Assembly (NCBI RefSeq): GCF_030272615.1
Contig: NC_081408.1
Span: 339,912,793 to 339,976,792, forward strand
DNA length: 64,000 bases
Direction of reading: 5' to 3'
Origin: Cryptomeria japonica
Taxonomy: Eukaryota > Streptophyta > Pinopsida > Cupressales > Cupressaceae
This document shows positions 1-12,240 of the stretch, piece after piece. The first letter of the stretch is position 1. Each line of letters opens with the position of its first letter. The notes under the pieces were generated by a model, which was given only the letters and a program-made list of their open reading frames with translations, searched no databases and was not told the origin of the DNA. Both the position numbers and the translations under genes were made by a program.

Positions 1-62
1 CACAATTAACAACATAACTATGAATTTAACTATAATTCCTTTCCAATTGAAATGTAGATTAC

Positions 63-2484
63 TTCATCGGCTAATCTAGGAGCTAATGTCTTCGCTCTCC
101 TCTCCTTGTCACTCTTAGGAGTTTTCTTGAAGACATACTTAAAAGGATCCACATTATGGCCATACCATGAAGGGGTCTATTGTAGATTAAATGTACAATT
201 AATACAATGTACTAACATAAATATATCAAAAACACTTAAAAGCTATAATATAGAGAACAATTATGTACCCGTTCTTGAGATACTTCTCCAATGGACTGAG
301 GATGGCTCACCATCGATAGAGAAACTATTGCTATTACCTATACAAAAAATGATGTAAGATTAAATACAATTAATATAATGATAAATATTGTAGGTTAAAA
401 GCAATTAATGTAATATATCAAACAAAATTGTATCGGATCTTGAGATGCTTCTCTAGTGCATGGAGGAGGGCTTGCCATTGATGAAATAGCTATGGATATT
501 TCCTATAGGAAAAAATTATAAGATTATAATATATCACAAGTTCACATGTATGCATGCATATAATCATGAAATCAAGAAAATAAAGTAGAGATACATACCT
601 CCGCCCTCTCTTGATCCATGGGAGAATCAGGTGCATTCAACAAATCCACATAGCTTAATGGACATTGTAAATGTAAAATAGACAAAAAACACTAATCAAT
701 CTACAAACCCCAACTAATACTTGATTTCAACATTTTCAAACAATTGTACAACTAAAAATGTGCTCAATTACCTTCTTCCCATGTTTTGGCATCTTCAAGG
801 AATTCTTTTTCTTAGGACAAGGCCTAGACGCGGAGGGGGTACCCTAAAAAGACAAAATTAACATGAGATACTAGCATAGATAATATATTAAACACAATTT
901 AAAACATTTAAAATTAAATGACTTTCATATTCCATCAACACATAAGATAAAAAGGGTTGTACAAAATATGATACCATATAGCCTTGTAGGCCAAAATTGA
1001 TCACTGAGAGTGTGATGTCATCAATCTAGGACATTTGGTCCCTTGTCAACACCTACAAACCAAAAATTGGACCAAGCTTTAAAGATAGTTAGTATATCTT
1101 GTAATAGTTTTGAATTCAATGTGTACTATTCTATTTTAACATGTTACAAAATTTATACCTCAGGCATCAAAGTTGCAACTGTAGTAACTGAGGGAGGAGT
1201 ATGGGATACCGCTACTACATCCTGAAATGCATTTTATTTGTCTCAATTTCAATCGATGTATAAATAAAAATTCATTTATGTAATTACAAATTTAAAGTGA
1301 CTGATAAATAAAATGCTATGAATTCAAATCAACACACATGTGTCTGTCACTGATGGGAACCACCATGTCCATCAACTCATTTGTCAGCATGAAATCCTTA
1401 GTCATGTGGCCCTGACATCTACTCCCACAAATCATGCTTGAAAGAGATGTGGATCCATCTACAGCACCCACATCATCTATTCCCAAGCATATCCCTGAGC
1501 AACTGACACACATATGTTAAATGGGCTCTTTGTTGCCACCTGGAGCAACTAATGGTTCAACATCTAGTACAATAGGGTGTGCTAAAAATGTACCATGTTG
1601 GATGATGGTACCAGTCTATGTTGTGGCTGCCTCAAGAGTCTGTAGCTCCATCGACTCTTTCAGCTCTACTAGGATAACCTGATGCACCTTGGGTTTGGGT
1701 ACTAGGGGGTGACAAAACTCCTAGGCTAATTGCCTACAAGCTTTAGGTCTATCTTGGGTAGACTCACCAACTCTACCATGGAACTCTCTCATGTCAAAAT
1801 AGTTTGGCCGCACATTGAGCACAAACTCACAATATACTTTTCTAAAAAGTATAATGGCACCTCATAATTATTACAAGTTGGATCACCAAAGACCATACAC
1901 CACCTCTGCCAAAAATTTTTATTCATTTACACATTGGTACACCAATGTATGGGAAACCTCTTTGCATTAAGAGGTAATGACTAACCAGTTTTAGGATCAA
2001 CAGAAATGGCACATATTTCTTGTTTACTAATATTTTTGTTTTTGACTCCCTCATATGATAACCCATCAACATAGTATTGATGACACCTATCGCTAAAGTT
2101 TCCTCATTTGGTAATTTGTGTGGAAACAACAATGGCACCACTAGCTAATGTTTCTACGCTAGTGGAGAGGAATTTATGATGCTCAAGTTCAGATGTTTTT
2201 AATTTATCAACCAGTCTATTAATTTTAGACGTATTTTTCCCTAACTGATTAATTAATTGCTCTTGTGTTTCAGGTGTGCGGTCAAAAAGAGGAATTGGGG
2301 GTGTATCTTGTGGGTTTTTAGGAGGTGGATTTTGTTGTTCTTGTTGTGGATTAGAAGAATCTATTTTTTGAATCAAAAAGTGAAAAAACCTAATCAAAAT
2401 TAATGAAATTAAATTCAAAATGTAAAACAAATTGAACAAACAGGAAAGAAAGACAAAAATTAACAAAAACTAACCTTGATCCAT
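63..2484 (-). pseudogene. Unidentified multi-exon gene, probably transposon-derived, open at left edge
   Basis: I do not recognise the product. Reading the minus strand, an ATG at 2484 opens a 10-base coding exon that joins in phase, across a 114-base GT-AG intron (2361-2474), to a polar exon with a Q/P-rich start and then a charged stretch (about 2108-2360). A frame change near 2110-2140 leads into a second segment (1923-2141) with a KYVPFLLILKLVSHYLL motif. Further downstream are small exon-like pieces flanked by AG and GT: 1159-1221 (21 codons), 975-1052 (26 codons, one TAG), 772-843 (24 codons, lysine-rich and NLS-like), 599-653, two similar pieces near 431-515 and 265-350, and 63-176 (38 codons, basic). 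Several exons are whole numbers of codons, which supports real splicing. The frameshift and stop suggest decay. The upstream motif cluster resembles the one before the transposon-like gene at 45.8 kb, so I infer a transposon gene; a host gene is not excluded. Confidence 0.4.
265..515 (-). repeat. Tandem duplication of a small exon and its intron
   Basis: Two copies, 265-350 and 431-515, offset by about 165 bases, align along their length. On the minus strand each has a TATAG acceptor-like start, about 23 codons containing SMVS or SMAS and a shared VSQE or ASQD ending, and AT-rich intron-like sequence after it. The intron parts (182-230, 353-400) also look alike. The copies have diverged, so the duplication is not recent. 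Confidence 0.55.
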
Positions 2485-2633
2485 AGTGTCTTGAGGAGAA
2501 ATGTGGAACCCCATTCATGGTTTGGAGGAGAAATATGGCACCCTGTTTGTGGTTTGGTAGAGAAAATGAAGAAAAATCATGGCTATCATGGGAGAATAAG
2601 ACCCAATTTTTTTAAAAAAAAATTTTTGACAGG

Positions 2634-2790
2634 TACCGCATACGCAGTCTTTTAGGGCTTATTAGCGCGTATGTGCTCAATTTCCTATTAGTAGCATGTA
2701 CATGCTCATTTTCCTAAAGGTAGCACATATGCACTACCTTTTCTAGGCTTGGGAACATTGGACCTGAGTGCATATGCGGTGATTTCAAAT
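2634..2790. promoter_or_regulatory. Cluster of GCATATGCGGTA-like motifs upstream of the 2484 start
   Basis: Within 160 bases there are about five copies of a degenerate motif built on GC(A/G)(C/T)AT(A/G)(C/T)G, several followed by GGTAC or by CTAATAAG, in both orientations. The same motif recurs in clusters at 42458-42500 and 45280-45490. Such clusters are typical of subterminal regions of DNA transposons, where transposase binds. That role is inferred. Confidence 0.4.
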
Positions 2791-2814
2791 TTGTTTTTCC
2801 ATGTTTTTTTGGGT

Positions 2815-4822
2815 GGTGTCCACTTTCTGACCACCATTTTTGTGCACTTACCCAACAACATTCAAGAAAACAAACAACACCAAAAATTCCACATGTAGAG
2901 GAGAAGATAGAAGAGAGCTTGAAAATGTTGATCCATTAATCAGAAAATCACCTGCCTCAAGAAAAACTGGGCTATCATAGCCTGAAGAGAGGGGTTTAGC
3001 CATGACGCTCATAACCACCAAGGTGAAGCTAGCAAAAAGAACAACTTCCACTTATAGAACAAAGTCCAACAACTTAAGAAAAAACCCATTTCTCTTAGCT
3101 GGAGAAAAGTGTTTTCGCAAGCCCCCATAACCTAAAGATCTAGGAGAAAGGTCTCCTCTAAAACCCCAACAGTCCAGAAAAAGGACAACAACAAGCATCC
3201 AGCAGCACCACCCAACCTCCATGGCAGCACTTAACTCCACCTCTATAAGAGAGAATTTGTCTCCAACACTGTCCTTCTTGGCCTCTAAATAAGGAAGGGC
3301 CACCTCAATAAGGCAAGTTGGAGAAAACCCAGACAGCATAGAGAGGGCGTACCAATAGAATCTGCAAACAAAAGAAAGACTGGGCTGAAGAGGACAACCC
3401 CTCCACAGATCTTCAACAAATATTGAGGGAGTAGAAAATGCTACCTCCCTTAGGCCTTGAGCCAGAGTTTCAGAAAGAATATCTCCTCCTTGGCAAAAAA
3501 AAGAGGAGCAGTGGGCATAAAAACCCTAAGGCCCAAAATATTAGAAGCCTAAACATCAACAAGGAGAAGAGAAAAAGCATAGAAAGGGGCTTTCATAGCC
3601 TCGAGATTATCCTGGGACACTTCATTGCAGGGAATCCCAAAAACACAGTGAGGAGCCATCATCACCACAGTCCACCAAATTACCAAACGATTTATGGACA
3701 ATGATAGGCAAAGCATGGCTAGAAAACACCATTGCCCCTAAATCCTCACAACACCCTCTCTGGTCTAAAAACCCCACCCACTCCACCAAGGCACTAAGCA
3801 GGGAAAGGGGGAAAGGGATGGTAGTAGGATCGTGAAGGAACCCAAGACATGTTGCCCACCATTTGGGTCACCTTCATCTTCCTCCCCTGCAGCATCTCAC
3901 ACAACCCTAGCCGCCTCTGCCCCTTGCATTTTGTCCATATTGATTTGATTCATTGTAAATTATTATTAGTTAGAAAATTAGTAAATAAAAATATCTAAAA
4001 TAAACATATAGTGCAATACTATCCATGCATTATGTTATTATTATTATAAAGCTATTATTATTTTTTTAACTAATTCTTTAATGGTTCAACTATTTTCATA
4101 TTTTAAAATCAAATAATTAGGTTTATTTTAGCATTATCTCTTCAATATTTTGGTTGTGAATTAAGTTTAGGCATAAATACAATGTTGTTCAAGGTTTTTT
4201 GTAACCATTTTTTTTCTTAAACTATTCTACAAGTTTTTCTCCTGTGTCTGAATTTTCTAAATATACATACCTTAATTTTTTAAATGCCATGGCTATTACT
4301 ATTCCATTTTCCATTTCCTTTTCCTTTTCAATTTTAAAAAAATTTTCATATCTCCATGAAAAATAATTAAGGCTTCTTGGGTTTTACTTTCTCATATTTT
4401 TTTTATTTGTATCAATATTCAATGCCTCTTGATGTATGTGATCTAGTTCCCTCTATGACTGGTTATCTATATTACTGTTCACATGTATGTATAAGAGAAA
4501 AATATACATAGTAAAATTTAGATTGTATAAATTTTTCATTTAATTTTGTATCCATTTTTAAATTAAAAAATTACTAGAGTTAAATATTAGCAAAGAATGA
4601 AATCTTGTGTCAAATGTGTTATTCTATTAGCCTTAGCATTATTTGATTACACATATTCCCAAATTCAAATCATAATTACCAATTTTTACACTTCCATGCA
4701 TTTAAATTTTATTGCACCTCCAATATGTAAATATTTGTTTTGTGCACAAACATAAATGTTCTATTACCCTAACTCAATATTATTGTTGCTCTTCTCTATG
4801 TATAGTTTTAGTTAGGTTAATG
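2815..4822. other. No supported gene; short motif shared with the 41.6-kb LINE fragment
   Basis: Open frames exist on the minus strand at 2848-3339 and the plus strand at 3438-3704, but none shows a recognisable domain. The first 40 bases, GTGTCCACTT then ACCACCAT then TTTGTGCACTTACCC, recur on the opposite strand at 41615-41660, so 2815 onward may be an old retroelement fragment. From 3950 to 4820 the sequence is plain AT-rich DNA. Confidence 0.4.
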
Positions 4823-4990
4823 TTTTTGATAGAGATAAATAGGTTTTGAAGGGACTTGAAACCCAAAGTTTTACACGTCAAGGCAAGCAGCCAAAAATTC
4901 ATTAACCATAAGCAAAATAGGGGAAAAACCCCACAGAAAACCAACACTAAAAAACAAACTAAAAGTCTACAAAAAAATAGGAAAAGGCAC

Positions 4991-6582
4991 TCAATTGAGA
5001 GAGTGCACCAATTCAGTATTCTTCTGAATAATCTTCTTGTTGATTTTCTCCAGATCCTCCATGATGAATCTAGAAGTACCCCGGTCCTGGCTCTGGCTCT
5101 TGGTCCTAGAATAGGGACCTAAGCTTTTCTTCCTTCTAGCAGCACTCTGGCCACCGTCCGAAGCATTATTTTTTCCCAAAGGAGGATTTCTGTATATGGG
5201 TTTGGTTTTGTAGTCGACCATCATCGCATTGATTTTCTCCAAACCTTCAATACTTTTACTCATCGCCTCCCTACTAATATCCACTAGATTATTCAGGCTG
5301 CCTTTGATGTCATTCACATACTCTTCCATCTTTTCAATTCTGCACTCATGGAAGATCTTCATACTTTCAACATCCTAAGCAACCTTCTTAATCATAGTTA
5401 TGATCTTCTCAGTTTTACTGGGCCTAGGTGACTCTATGAAAGTGTCAACAATTCCCTTAATCCGATCCTCTAAGGTTCCAATTTCCTTATCCACCCACTT
5501 CTACCAGTTCTCTTGGCCTCTAGTGACCTCCAAAATCGGGTCTTCCAACACCTTCTCCCCTTTTTTATCGCCTTCCTTCTCCTTATTTACCATCCCCTGT
5601 TTCTCGTTATCCACATTGATGGGGATATCTAACCTAATCTCATGGTCCCTATCTTTGGACCCACTTGACTTGGTCAATTTCATTTTCTTCTTTATGGGGG
5701 TCTCTAGGACTTGCATTTTCTTGCTAGTGGATTTAAATTTGCTTGCCACCAACCTTAGAGGATTGGGTTTTTAGCTACTATTAGTTCCCAGGGTCACCAA
5801 AGTCTCCCCTTCTTTCTTCGGTCTATACTCAGGGTCCTTTGAATCCTTGATATCATGTCAATACATGATAGTGCTACCCTTATACTCTTCAATCTTCATG
5901 TCGGAAACAAACTGCACCTGAGGTTTAGAGGAATAAATGTGGTTTTATCCATGGGGGAGGGTTTCACTTCATGATCTTTGCCATACTTCATGATTAACAT
6001 AATAGGCCCCTTATGAAGGACCAGATTATTTGGGTTCTTAGCATGTTTGGCTAAATTGTTATCTAAGGACGAAACCAAGTAGAAGGGGATGGATATAATT
6101 TTACCATGGCTAAAATGGTTTAAGATTGTGAAATGATAGGAGAAAATACTAGCATATTTACAATAAAGGGTGATGTACCTCATGATTAATTACACCATGT
6201 TCTCCGAAAGGGAATTTAGTTCTTTCTTGTTGTAGCCATTGTTTGCCATTTTAGAAACCCTTCATCATTCCAATTCTTGGTCAAGAAAAGCAGTGATGGC
6301 CTTCTCCCCCATTTTCCTCTGTTGGTAAAATTTATTTCCCTCCATAGAAAAACTACTAACAATGGCAACCAAGGTTTCCTCAACATGAAATTTTGCCTCA
6401 AAAGCAGCTAACACACCCTTGTTCCAACCTTTGACAAAGATTTCAGTAATTAGGGAAGAGTTACCATGAAGTCTCTCGAGATAGGGGACCATCCCACCAT
6501 AAAAAATTTCCTCCCAAACCTCCTTATTATTCTACCACTTATCATAAGTCATGTGTTCATGCCTATTCTTGTCACCACCCAT
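4991..6582 (-). pseudogene. LINE-associated final ORF (copy A), unknown function
   Basis: This is the most diverged of three copies of one protein family in the window (others at 35315-37042 and 37807-39388). It starts MGG at 6582, soon after the LINE RNase H stop. Open pieces follow at 6265-6492 (GWNKG, then a FYQQRKMGEKA stretch), 5896-6183 (YHFTILNHF, matching YHFVLLNHF in the other copies), 5501-5752 (lysine-rich) and 4991-5362 (charged, coiled-coil-like C-terminus). Stops and frameshifts separate them. I know of no enzymatic motif in it. Its fixed place between RNase H and the LINE tail suggests the LINE encodes it, perhaps as a nucleic-acid-binding or particle protein, but that function is a guess. 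Confidence 0.65.
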
Positions 6583-7102
6583 TATGTTTCTCAGGCAATC
6601 CAGTCAACTATACTCAAGATGTAGAACCAGGATAAGCCAAAACCAGAAACAGGGCGAGCTGAAGTTTCTAGAGCTTCTCAAAGTAGTAATAATTTGAATT
6701 ACAATCCAAATGGCTTGTATCGCATCATAATTGCTGTAGGGACAATTGGACATATGTCTAATTCATTTTTTACATCTGTCTACACCATTTTAATTCATGG
6801 TTATGCTTAGGAATAAAATGTGTGATGTGTGTGTTTGAAGGCCTATTGATTATGTCTAGACAGTGTAATAAGCCCTAAGGCTTCAAGGTGTGTCAACTTG
6901 GTCAAAGGCCTTGTATGGGAATTTTATTTTTGTTTTTGGTGTTTATGGGTCTAATATTTGTGGTGTGCTCATTCTTGACATTTGGTGTGAAGGTAAGATC
7001 GAATTGTATGAAGTGGACAAAAGTTCCAGTATTGTCTTAAGCAACTTTTTTTTTAAGATTTTGAAATATTGTTATCTTGACGGTTGGTTGGTTGATTGTA
7101 TG

Positions 7103-7878
7103 TGTAGACACTCAAAATTTTCATGTCTAATTAAATAAATATTTTATTTATTTAATTATCTAAGCCTAATTCTTCTATTAATTAAATAAATCTTTATTTA
7201 TTTAATTAATTCATTTATCCTCTTCTAGCCTTATCTCTCATTTAAATAAATACATTTATTTATTTAAATTATCCCTTTCTTAAATTAAATAAATATTTTA
7301 TTTATTTAATTGATCTCATTTCTTCTATTAATTAAAAAAATCTTTATTTATTTAATTAATTCATTAGCCTTTTTCCACCTATGACACATGTCATTCATCT
7401 CTTAATTGCTACATTACCTACCTCTTTTATTATTTTTTTATTTCTTCTACCTACCCTCTAATCCTAGCCGACCTCCTTTTTACACCTCTCAATCTTATCC
7501 CTCCATTTCATATAGTGTCTTCTATTTAAGAAGATACTTCCTTCATTATCAAAGCCTAATGACCTAATCGACAATCTTGAGGACTCGGCTACACTACGAT
7601 CCTACTTGCAACCACATTCCATTCTTTGTTGAGCTCTTGTGCACATAAAATCTGAGAGCAAATATATCAAGCAAGATCAATGGAGATAGGAAGAATGGAG
7701 ATCAAAACCCTATTGGACATGTGATGGTATCATTTTGTGATTTTTTTTTATTTACATTGTCTTAGGTAATCTTCATATGTTATGGTGGATCTTTGTTGAT
7801 TGTTAGGCTAGGGTTTAGTGGTTGGATTCATTTAGCCTTTCAATCTTGTTATTATTGTATCCATTTTCACCATATACA
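7103..7878 (+). mobile_element. Solo LTR (776 bp) nested in the Gypsy 5' LTR
   Basis: It begins TGTAGACACTC and ends ATATACA, so it has TGTA...TACA ends. GTATG flanks both sides (7098-7102 and 7879-7883). The 3' LTR of the host element carries the empty site (GATTGTATACATTGGGG near 14127), which fixes the boundaries. No internal coding region is present, so this is a solo LTR left by recombination between the two LTRs of an unrelated element. A TATA-like CTATTTAAG lies near 7523. Five AT-rich palindromes lie in its first third. Confidence 0.88.
7131..7365 (+). repeat. Five spaced AT-rich palindromes inside the solo LTR
   Basis: Five near-palindromes of the form TTAAATAAAT...ATTTATTTAA begin near 7132, 7180, 7231, 7276 and 7325, about 45-50 bases apart. 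Each could fold into a short hairpin. The spacing suggests an internal tandem repeat of the LTR. Confidence 0.7.
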
Positions 7879-9096
7879 GTATGCATTGGGGGTGGTTGGA
7901 GGGATTAATTGGCACAAAATAAGCCTAGGGAAATGATGCCAACTAGCTAGAAGTGATCATGAATGAAATTCTTATCTTCAAAACAAACTATTGTTGCAAT
8001 TTCCTGTATTCTTTCTCGAGTTTTCTATTCTTGAATAGCTTTGTATGAATGGTGGCCATGAAATAAACATTGGAAAAGTTGAAGAAGATGTTCACCTTTC
8101 ATTTGGATTTGGTTTGAGGGCTTAAGGCCTTTGGGTTTGGGAGAAACTTAATTTTCTTTCTCACTGGCCTGAGAAACCCTCAAAACAAGGGTTTGGATGT
8201 AAACAGAGACACAAATCAACATTTCTCTATGGGATCGGTTTGAAACCTTACGAAATGTTGATTTGATATGTATACTAAATGTTCCTGGTGGTTTTGGATA
8301 AATGAAGTTTCATTTCCTATTCTTAAGATGATGCCCTAGGCTTGACATCTCTCATGTGGCAAGCCTATGGAGCAGAAGAAGGGGATCAAAACCTTGGATA
8401 ATAGAAAAAACGATGAACAAAATTAGCATGAGGAGGACCCTTGGACATGTACAAACCCTTGAAAAGTGTTAAACCTTCCCTTCTTTTTGACTGGTGAAGT
8501 TTTTATGAGCCTAACTCCCAATACCGACCAGAAGAGCCTAAATAGGGCCAGTAGGGTTTGACCATCCATACACAAAACCCAGATGCGAAAGTGTGAAATC
8601 CTTTAGGGTATGAAAAAGGGTATCTATTAAATCTATAATTTTTTCTTGGTGTTGTTCAGAGAATTTTGAAGTGACTGTGCAAAAACTCCAAGAGGAGGCA
8701 TAATTGCTTATAGCCCTCACTAGGTCTCTTAAGGACAAAAATGCTTTTGGGGTGTTGTAGAACTTGATTAAGAGGTTGAGATGAATATAAATACATTTAT
8801 CTCACATTGGTTTCCATCCACACATGTCATATTTCACCATTTGAGAAAAGATCCTATTTTTTGTGATTTGAAGTTGTTAGGTGTCTTGGTTGAAGGGTTG
8901 AAACCTTAGGAGTATAAGACTCCTTGTCAGTTGTGAGTTGCCCTAAGTGGAGAGATCCTTGGGAAGGATCTAGGGAAAACACTTGAAACCTTGGGAAGCT
9001 TTAATACATTGGTCCATTGGAAGGTACCAAGTGAAGACCCTTGAGAGTGAAAAACCAATCAAGTGGTATAACAACACCTAACCCTCTGCATCATAT

Positions 9097-9109
9097 TGGT
9101 ATTAGAGCC
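9097..9109 (+). promoter_or_regulatory. tRNA-Met primer-binding site of the Gypsy element
   Basis: TGGTATTAGAGCC starts three bases after the 5' LTR end. It differs by one base from the standard plant TGGTATCAGAGC site, which pairs with initiator methionine tRNA to prime minus-strand DNA synthesis. Confidence 0.9.
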
Positions 9110-9131
9110 AATACTTGGGGCGGAATAATGT

Positions 9132-10360
9132 ATGTCAGACATAGAAGGTGGAGAAGAAGCTGACACAATGCCTCCTAAGGAAATGAACCTTGAGGACATC
9201 AAGAAGATGGTAGAGGAGTTGCTTGTTGAGAAACTCAAAGAGACTGAATAGTCCAAAGGAAAGGACAAATCATAGGATGATGACTCAAAGGAAGAGAAAG
9301 AGGATGACAAGCAGGAGGCGATTTCCAAAGAGGCTTAAAAGATGGACCCTGATCAAAATATGTTCTTGGATGCTTTAAAGTCAGTAAATGGAGACAATAT
9401 AGAGAGTTTACCTGCCTATGGTGGTAGCTTGAATGGAGAAGAGGTGCTTGATTGGTTAGAAGCACTCGACAACTACTTTGAGTACAAAGAAGTTCCTGAG
9501 GAAAATTGAGTGAGTTTGGCAAAGTATAGATTCAAGGGGTCACCCTTGTTGTGGTGGACAGTGCTACAAGAAGAAAGGATGAATGGAGGGAAGAAGAAGA
9601 TATCATCTTGGGAGAGGATGAAGAACACAATCAAGAGCCAATTCCTACCAATAGATGATGAAGTGTAGATGTAGAATAAGTTACAAAATCTCAAATAGAG
9701 AGAGTTGTATGTGAATGCATATAGTGAAGAATTTAACAAACTATCTTAGATCAAGGAAGCATGAAGATGAGGCAGAGAAGGTGGCTAGATACTTGAATGG
9801 GCTAAGACAAAAAATAAAAGATGAGATAAGAATCTTAGCTCCAGACACCATACACAAGTGTTTCCAATTGGCATTGAGAGTGGAAGTAAGATAAAGATGA
9901 GAGAAGAGAAAAAAAATAAAGGAAGGGGTGGTCGAAATTTCAGAAGCAGAGGTGGCTATGGAGGAAGAAATAATCCTTTTAAAAGTGGTAATTCTAACTA
10001 GCAAGAGTCCAATGGAGAGCTCAACAATAAGAATGGAGGCTTTAGAGGAGGAAGAAGACCTTTTGGTAGGGGTAGACAAGGAGGTCAAGGAAGTGGTCCT
10101 GGTGTCCTCACCGGCAAGTGCTATAATTGCAACCAAGTGGGCCATACCATGAGTAGAGGCCCTGAGAAAGCTTCTAGTTCACATGGACCAGAAAGAAGGA
10201 ACCAAATTGTACAACAGGATGATGGTCAAAGTGTCAATTATCCCATGGGAAATGTAGGCCCTACCTTGGATGGAGAGAGATTCATGATAAGGAGGACATT
10301 ATTGAAGGTACCTCAACACAAGGAACCACCACAAAGAAAGTCCCTCTTCAAGACTACATG
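9132..10360 (+). pseudogene. Gypsy gag with damaged zinc knuckle
   Basis: The capsid/nucleocapsid polyprotein starts MSDIEGG at 9132, shortly after the primer-binding site; a second in-frame ATG is at 9168. An acidic N-terminus is followed by a retrotransposon gag core (LDWLEALDNYFEYK near 9450, then a LLWW motif near 9550). A glycine/arginine-rich basic tail precedes a CCHC-type knuckle at 10119-10160. The knuckle reads C-x2-C-x4-H-x4-G: the last cysteine is glycine, a single-base change that should abolish zinc binding. Many stops occur (for example near 9248, 9271, 9338 and 9507), and the frame changes near 9750. In life it would assemble the particle in the cytoplasm. Confidence 0.85.
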
Positions 10361-10380
10361 AAAGTCATATGGTAAGGTCT

Positions 10381-10860
10381 GTAAGGTAATTGTTGATTCT
10401 AGATCCATAGATAATATTATTACTTTGGAAATGGTAGAGAAGTTAAAATTGAAAAGGTTACCACACGTGAGTCCTTATAGAGTGTCTTGGCTTAACAAGG
10501 AGCATCATGTAGTAGTAGATGAACAAACTTCGGTGGATTTTGAAATGGGGGAATATAAGGATAGGATCTTGTCTCATATCCTTGATATGAATGCTTGTCA
10601 CCTATTGTTTAGGCCGCCATTGGTAGTATGATGTCAAAGAACAACATGATGGGTAGAAGAATGTGTATGTCATTACCAAGAATGCTAGACAGTTTAGGAT
10701 GGATCTGTTACCTGATCAAGGGGAAGATAAGATTGTTAGCAAAGATGTCATGTTTCTTAGTGGAAAGGAGTTTTTAGAGATCCTCAAGCAAGAAGAAACC
10801 CAAGGATATGCTTTATTTTTGCACCCAAAAGATGAGTCCAAGTAGGGAAATGGTGAGAAG
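10381..10860 (+). pseudogene. Gypsy aspartic protease region, active-site triad broken
   Basis: The stretch after gag reads VIVDSRSIDNIIT near 10388-10426. Retroviral-type proteases need D-S/T-G; here the glycine is arginine, so the enzyme is dead. Downstream sequence (MVEKLKLK, then WLNKEHHVVVDEQ) matches the usual linker between protease and reverse transcriptase in Ty3/Gypsy pol, and continues to the tether region near 10845. A TGA near 10630 and frame changes interrupt it. Confidence 0.75.
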
Positions 10861-10983
10861 GGGAAGATTCCTAGTGGAGTGCAAGCCATGTTGGATAGAT
10901 ATAAGGGAGTTGTAGCTAAAGACATGCCTGATAGCTTGCCTCCCATTAGAGAAATCAGTCATTAAATTGATATAATCCCTAGT

Positions 10984-11766
10984 GTGACCTTGCATAATAA
11001 AGATGTCTCCAAGATGACTCCTAGTCAGAATGAGGAGATAGCGAGACAACTACAAGAAATTTTAGATAAGGGAATGATTAAGAAAAGTTTGAGCCCATGT
11101 GTTGCACCCAGTGTGTTGGCAACAAAAAAAGATGGAACATGGAGGTTATGCACTGATTCTAGAGCCATCAGCAAGATCACAATTAGGTACCAGTTTCCTA
11201 TGCCTAGGATTGAAGACCTAATGGACTATCTTGGAGGGTCATGCTATTTTCCAAAGATTGATTTGAATTTAGGTTACCATCAGATCAGAATTATACTTGG
11301 TGATGAGTGGAAGACAATATTTAAAACCAATGAGGGCTTATATGAGTGGATGCAGATGCCATTTGGCCTCACAAATGCACCTAGTACCTTTATGCACCTA
11401 ATGAATGAGGTTTTGGCTGAACTTATTGGTAAATTTTTTATTGCTTATCTTGATGACATCTTGGCATTTAGTAGGTCCATAGAGGAGAATTTAAAGCATT
11501 TGGATAAGGTTTTAAGGAACCTGCATGAGGAGAAATTGGTAATCAATCTAGAGAAGTGTGAATTCATGAAAATCGAGTTGGTGTATCTAGACTTTGTAGT
11601 TTCTAATGGATGTTTGAAAATAGATCCTTCTAAGGTTAATGCTATTGTCAATTGGCCTACACCTAGGATAGTAGGTTATGTTAGGAGCTTTCATGGATTG
11701 GCTTCTTTTTATAGAAAATTCATCAAGGGTTTAGTCATGTTTGTGCTCCTATACTCGACACCATAA
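10984..11766 (+). pseudogene. Gypsy reverse transcriptase domain
   Basis: A 260-codon open stretch carries the reverse transcriptase of Ty3/Gypsy pol, which copies the element RNA into DNA. Motifs in order: SPCVAPSVLATKKDGTWRLC (fingers, expected VLVKKKDGSWR), AISKITIRYQFPMPRIEDL, FPKIDLNLGYHQIRI (first catalytic aspartate; expected S is N), MPFGLTNAPSTFM, and YLDD at 11446-11457 holding the catalytic aspartate pair. The connection sequence (VNWPTPR, FHGLASFYRKFI) follows. The catalytic residues are present, so this is the best preserved domain of the element, but the polyprotein around it is broken. The start is simply the first ATG of the open stretch, not a native start. Confidence 0.93.
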
Positions 11767-11769
11767 AAG

Positions 11770-12240
11770 GAGGAATCAAATGAAGGTTTGAATGGAAAGA
11801 TAAGGTATCCCAAAGATTTGATATTTTGAAGAGGAAGGTTGCAAAACTTCCAACCTTGAGACTCCCTAACTTTGATCAACTTTTTACAGTTGAATGCGAT
11901 GCAAGCAAGCAAGCAATAGGCACAGTCCTTAGTCAAGAAGGACATCCGATGGCATTCTTTTTCAGAGAAGTTGAATTAGTCTAAATAAAGGTATTCAACC
12001 TATGATTCAGAGATCTATGCAATGGTGGAAGCACTCAAAAAGTGGCGTCATTACCTTCTTCCAAAGGAGTTCATTGTTTTTACTGATAACCATGCATTGA
12101 GTTTTCTTAATGGGCAAGAGAAGTTGAATGAAAGGCACATCAAGTGGGTTGAACAACTCCAACCTTACACCTTTAAAATCAATCATAAGAAGGGTGTGTC
12201 TAATAAGGTTGCAGATGCTTTGAGCAGGAGAACCCTCATT
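11770..12240 (+). pseudogene. Gypsy RNase H domain, frameshifted
   Basis: After the reverse transcriptase the frame holds the RNase H that removes RNA from the hybrid. TVECDASKQAIGTVLSQEGH near 11889-11945 contains the first catalytic aspartate. The block near 12022-12110 (WRHYLLPKEFIVFTDNHAL) contains the last, and VADALSRR near 12210 ends the domain as in other Gypsy elements. A stop and frame change near 11980-12010 separates the halves. Confidence 0.88.

Larger units (their letters stand above)
6732..9093 (+). repeat. 5' LTR of the Gypsy element, interrupted by a solo LTR
   Basis: It aligns along its length with 13768-15337 except for the block 7103-7878 plus one copy of GTATG. Without that block it is 1581 bases, against 1570 for the 3' LTR. 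It begins TGCTGTAGGG and ends TGCATCA, directly before the primer-binding site. ORFs inside it are not coding. Confidence 0.92.
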
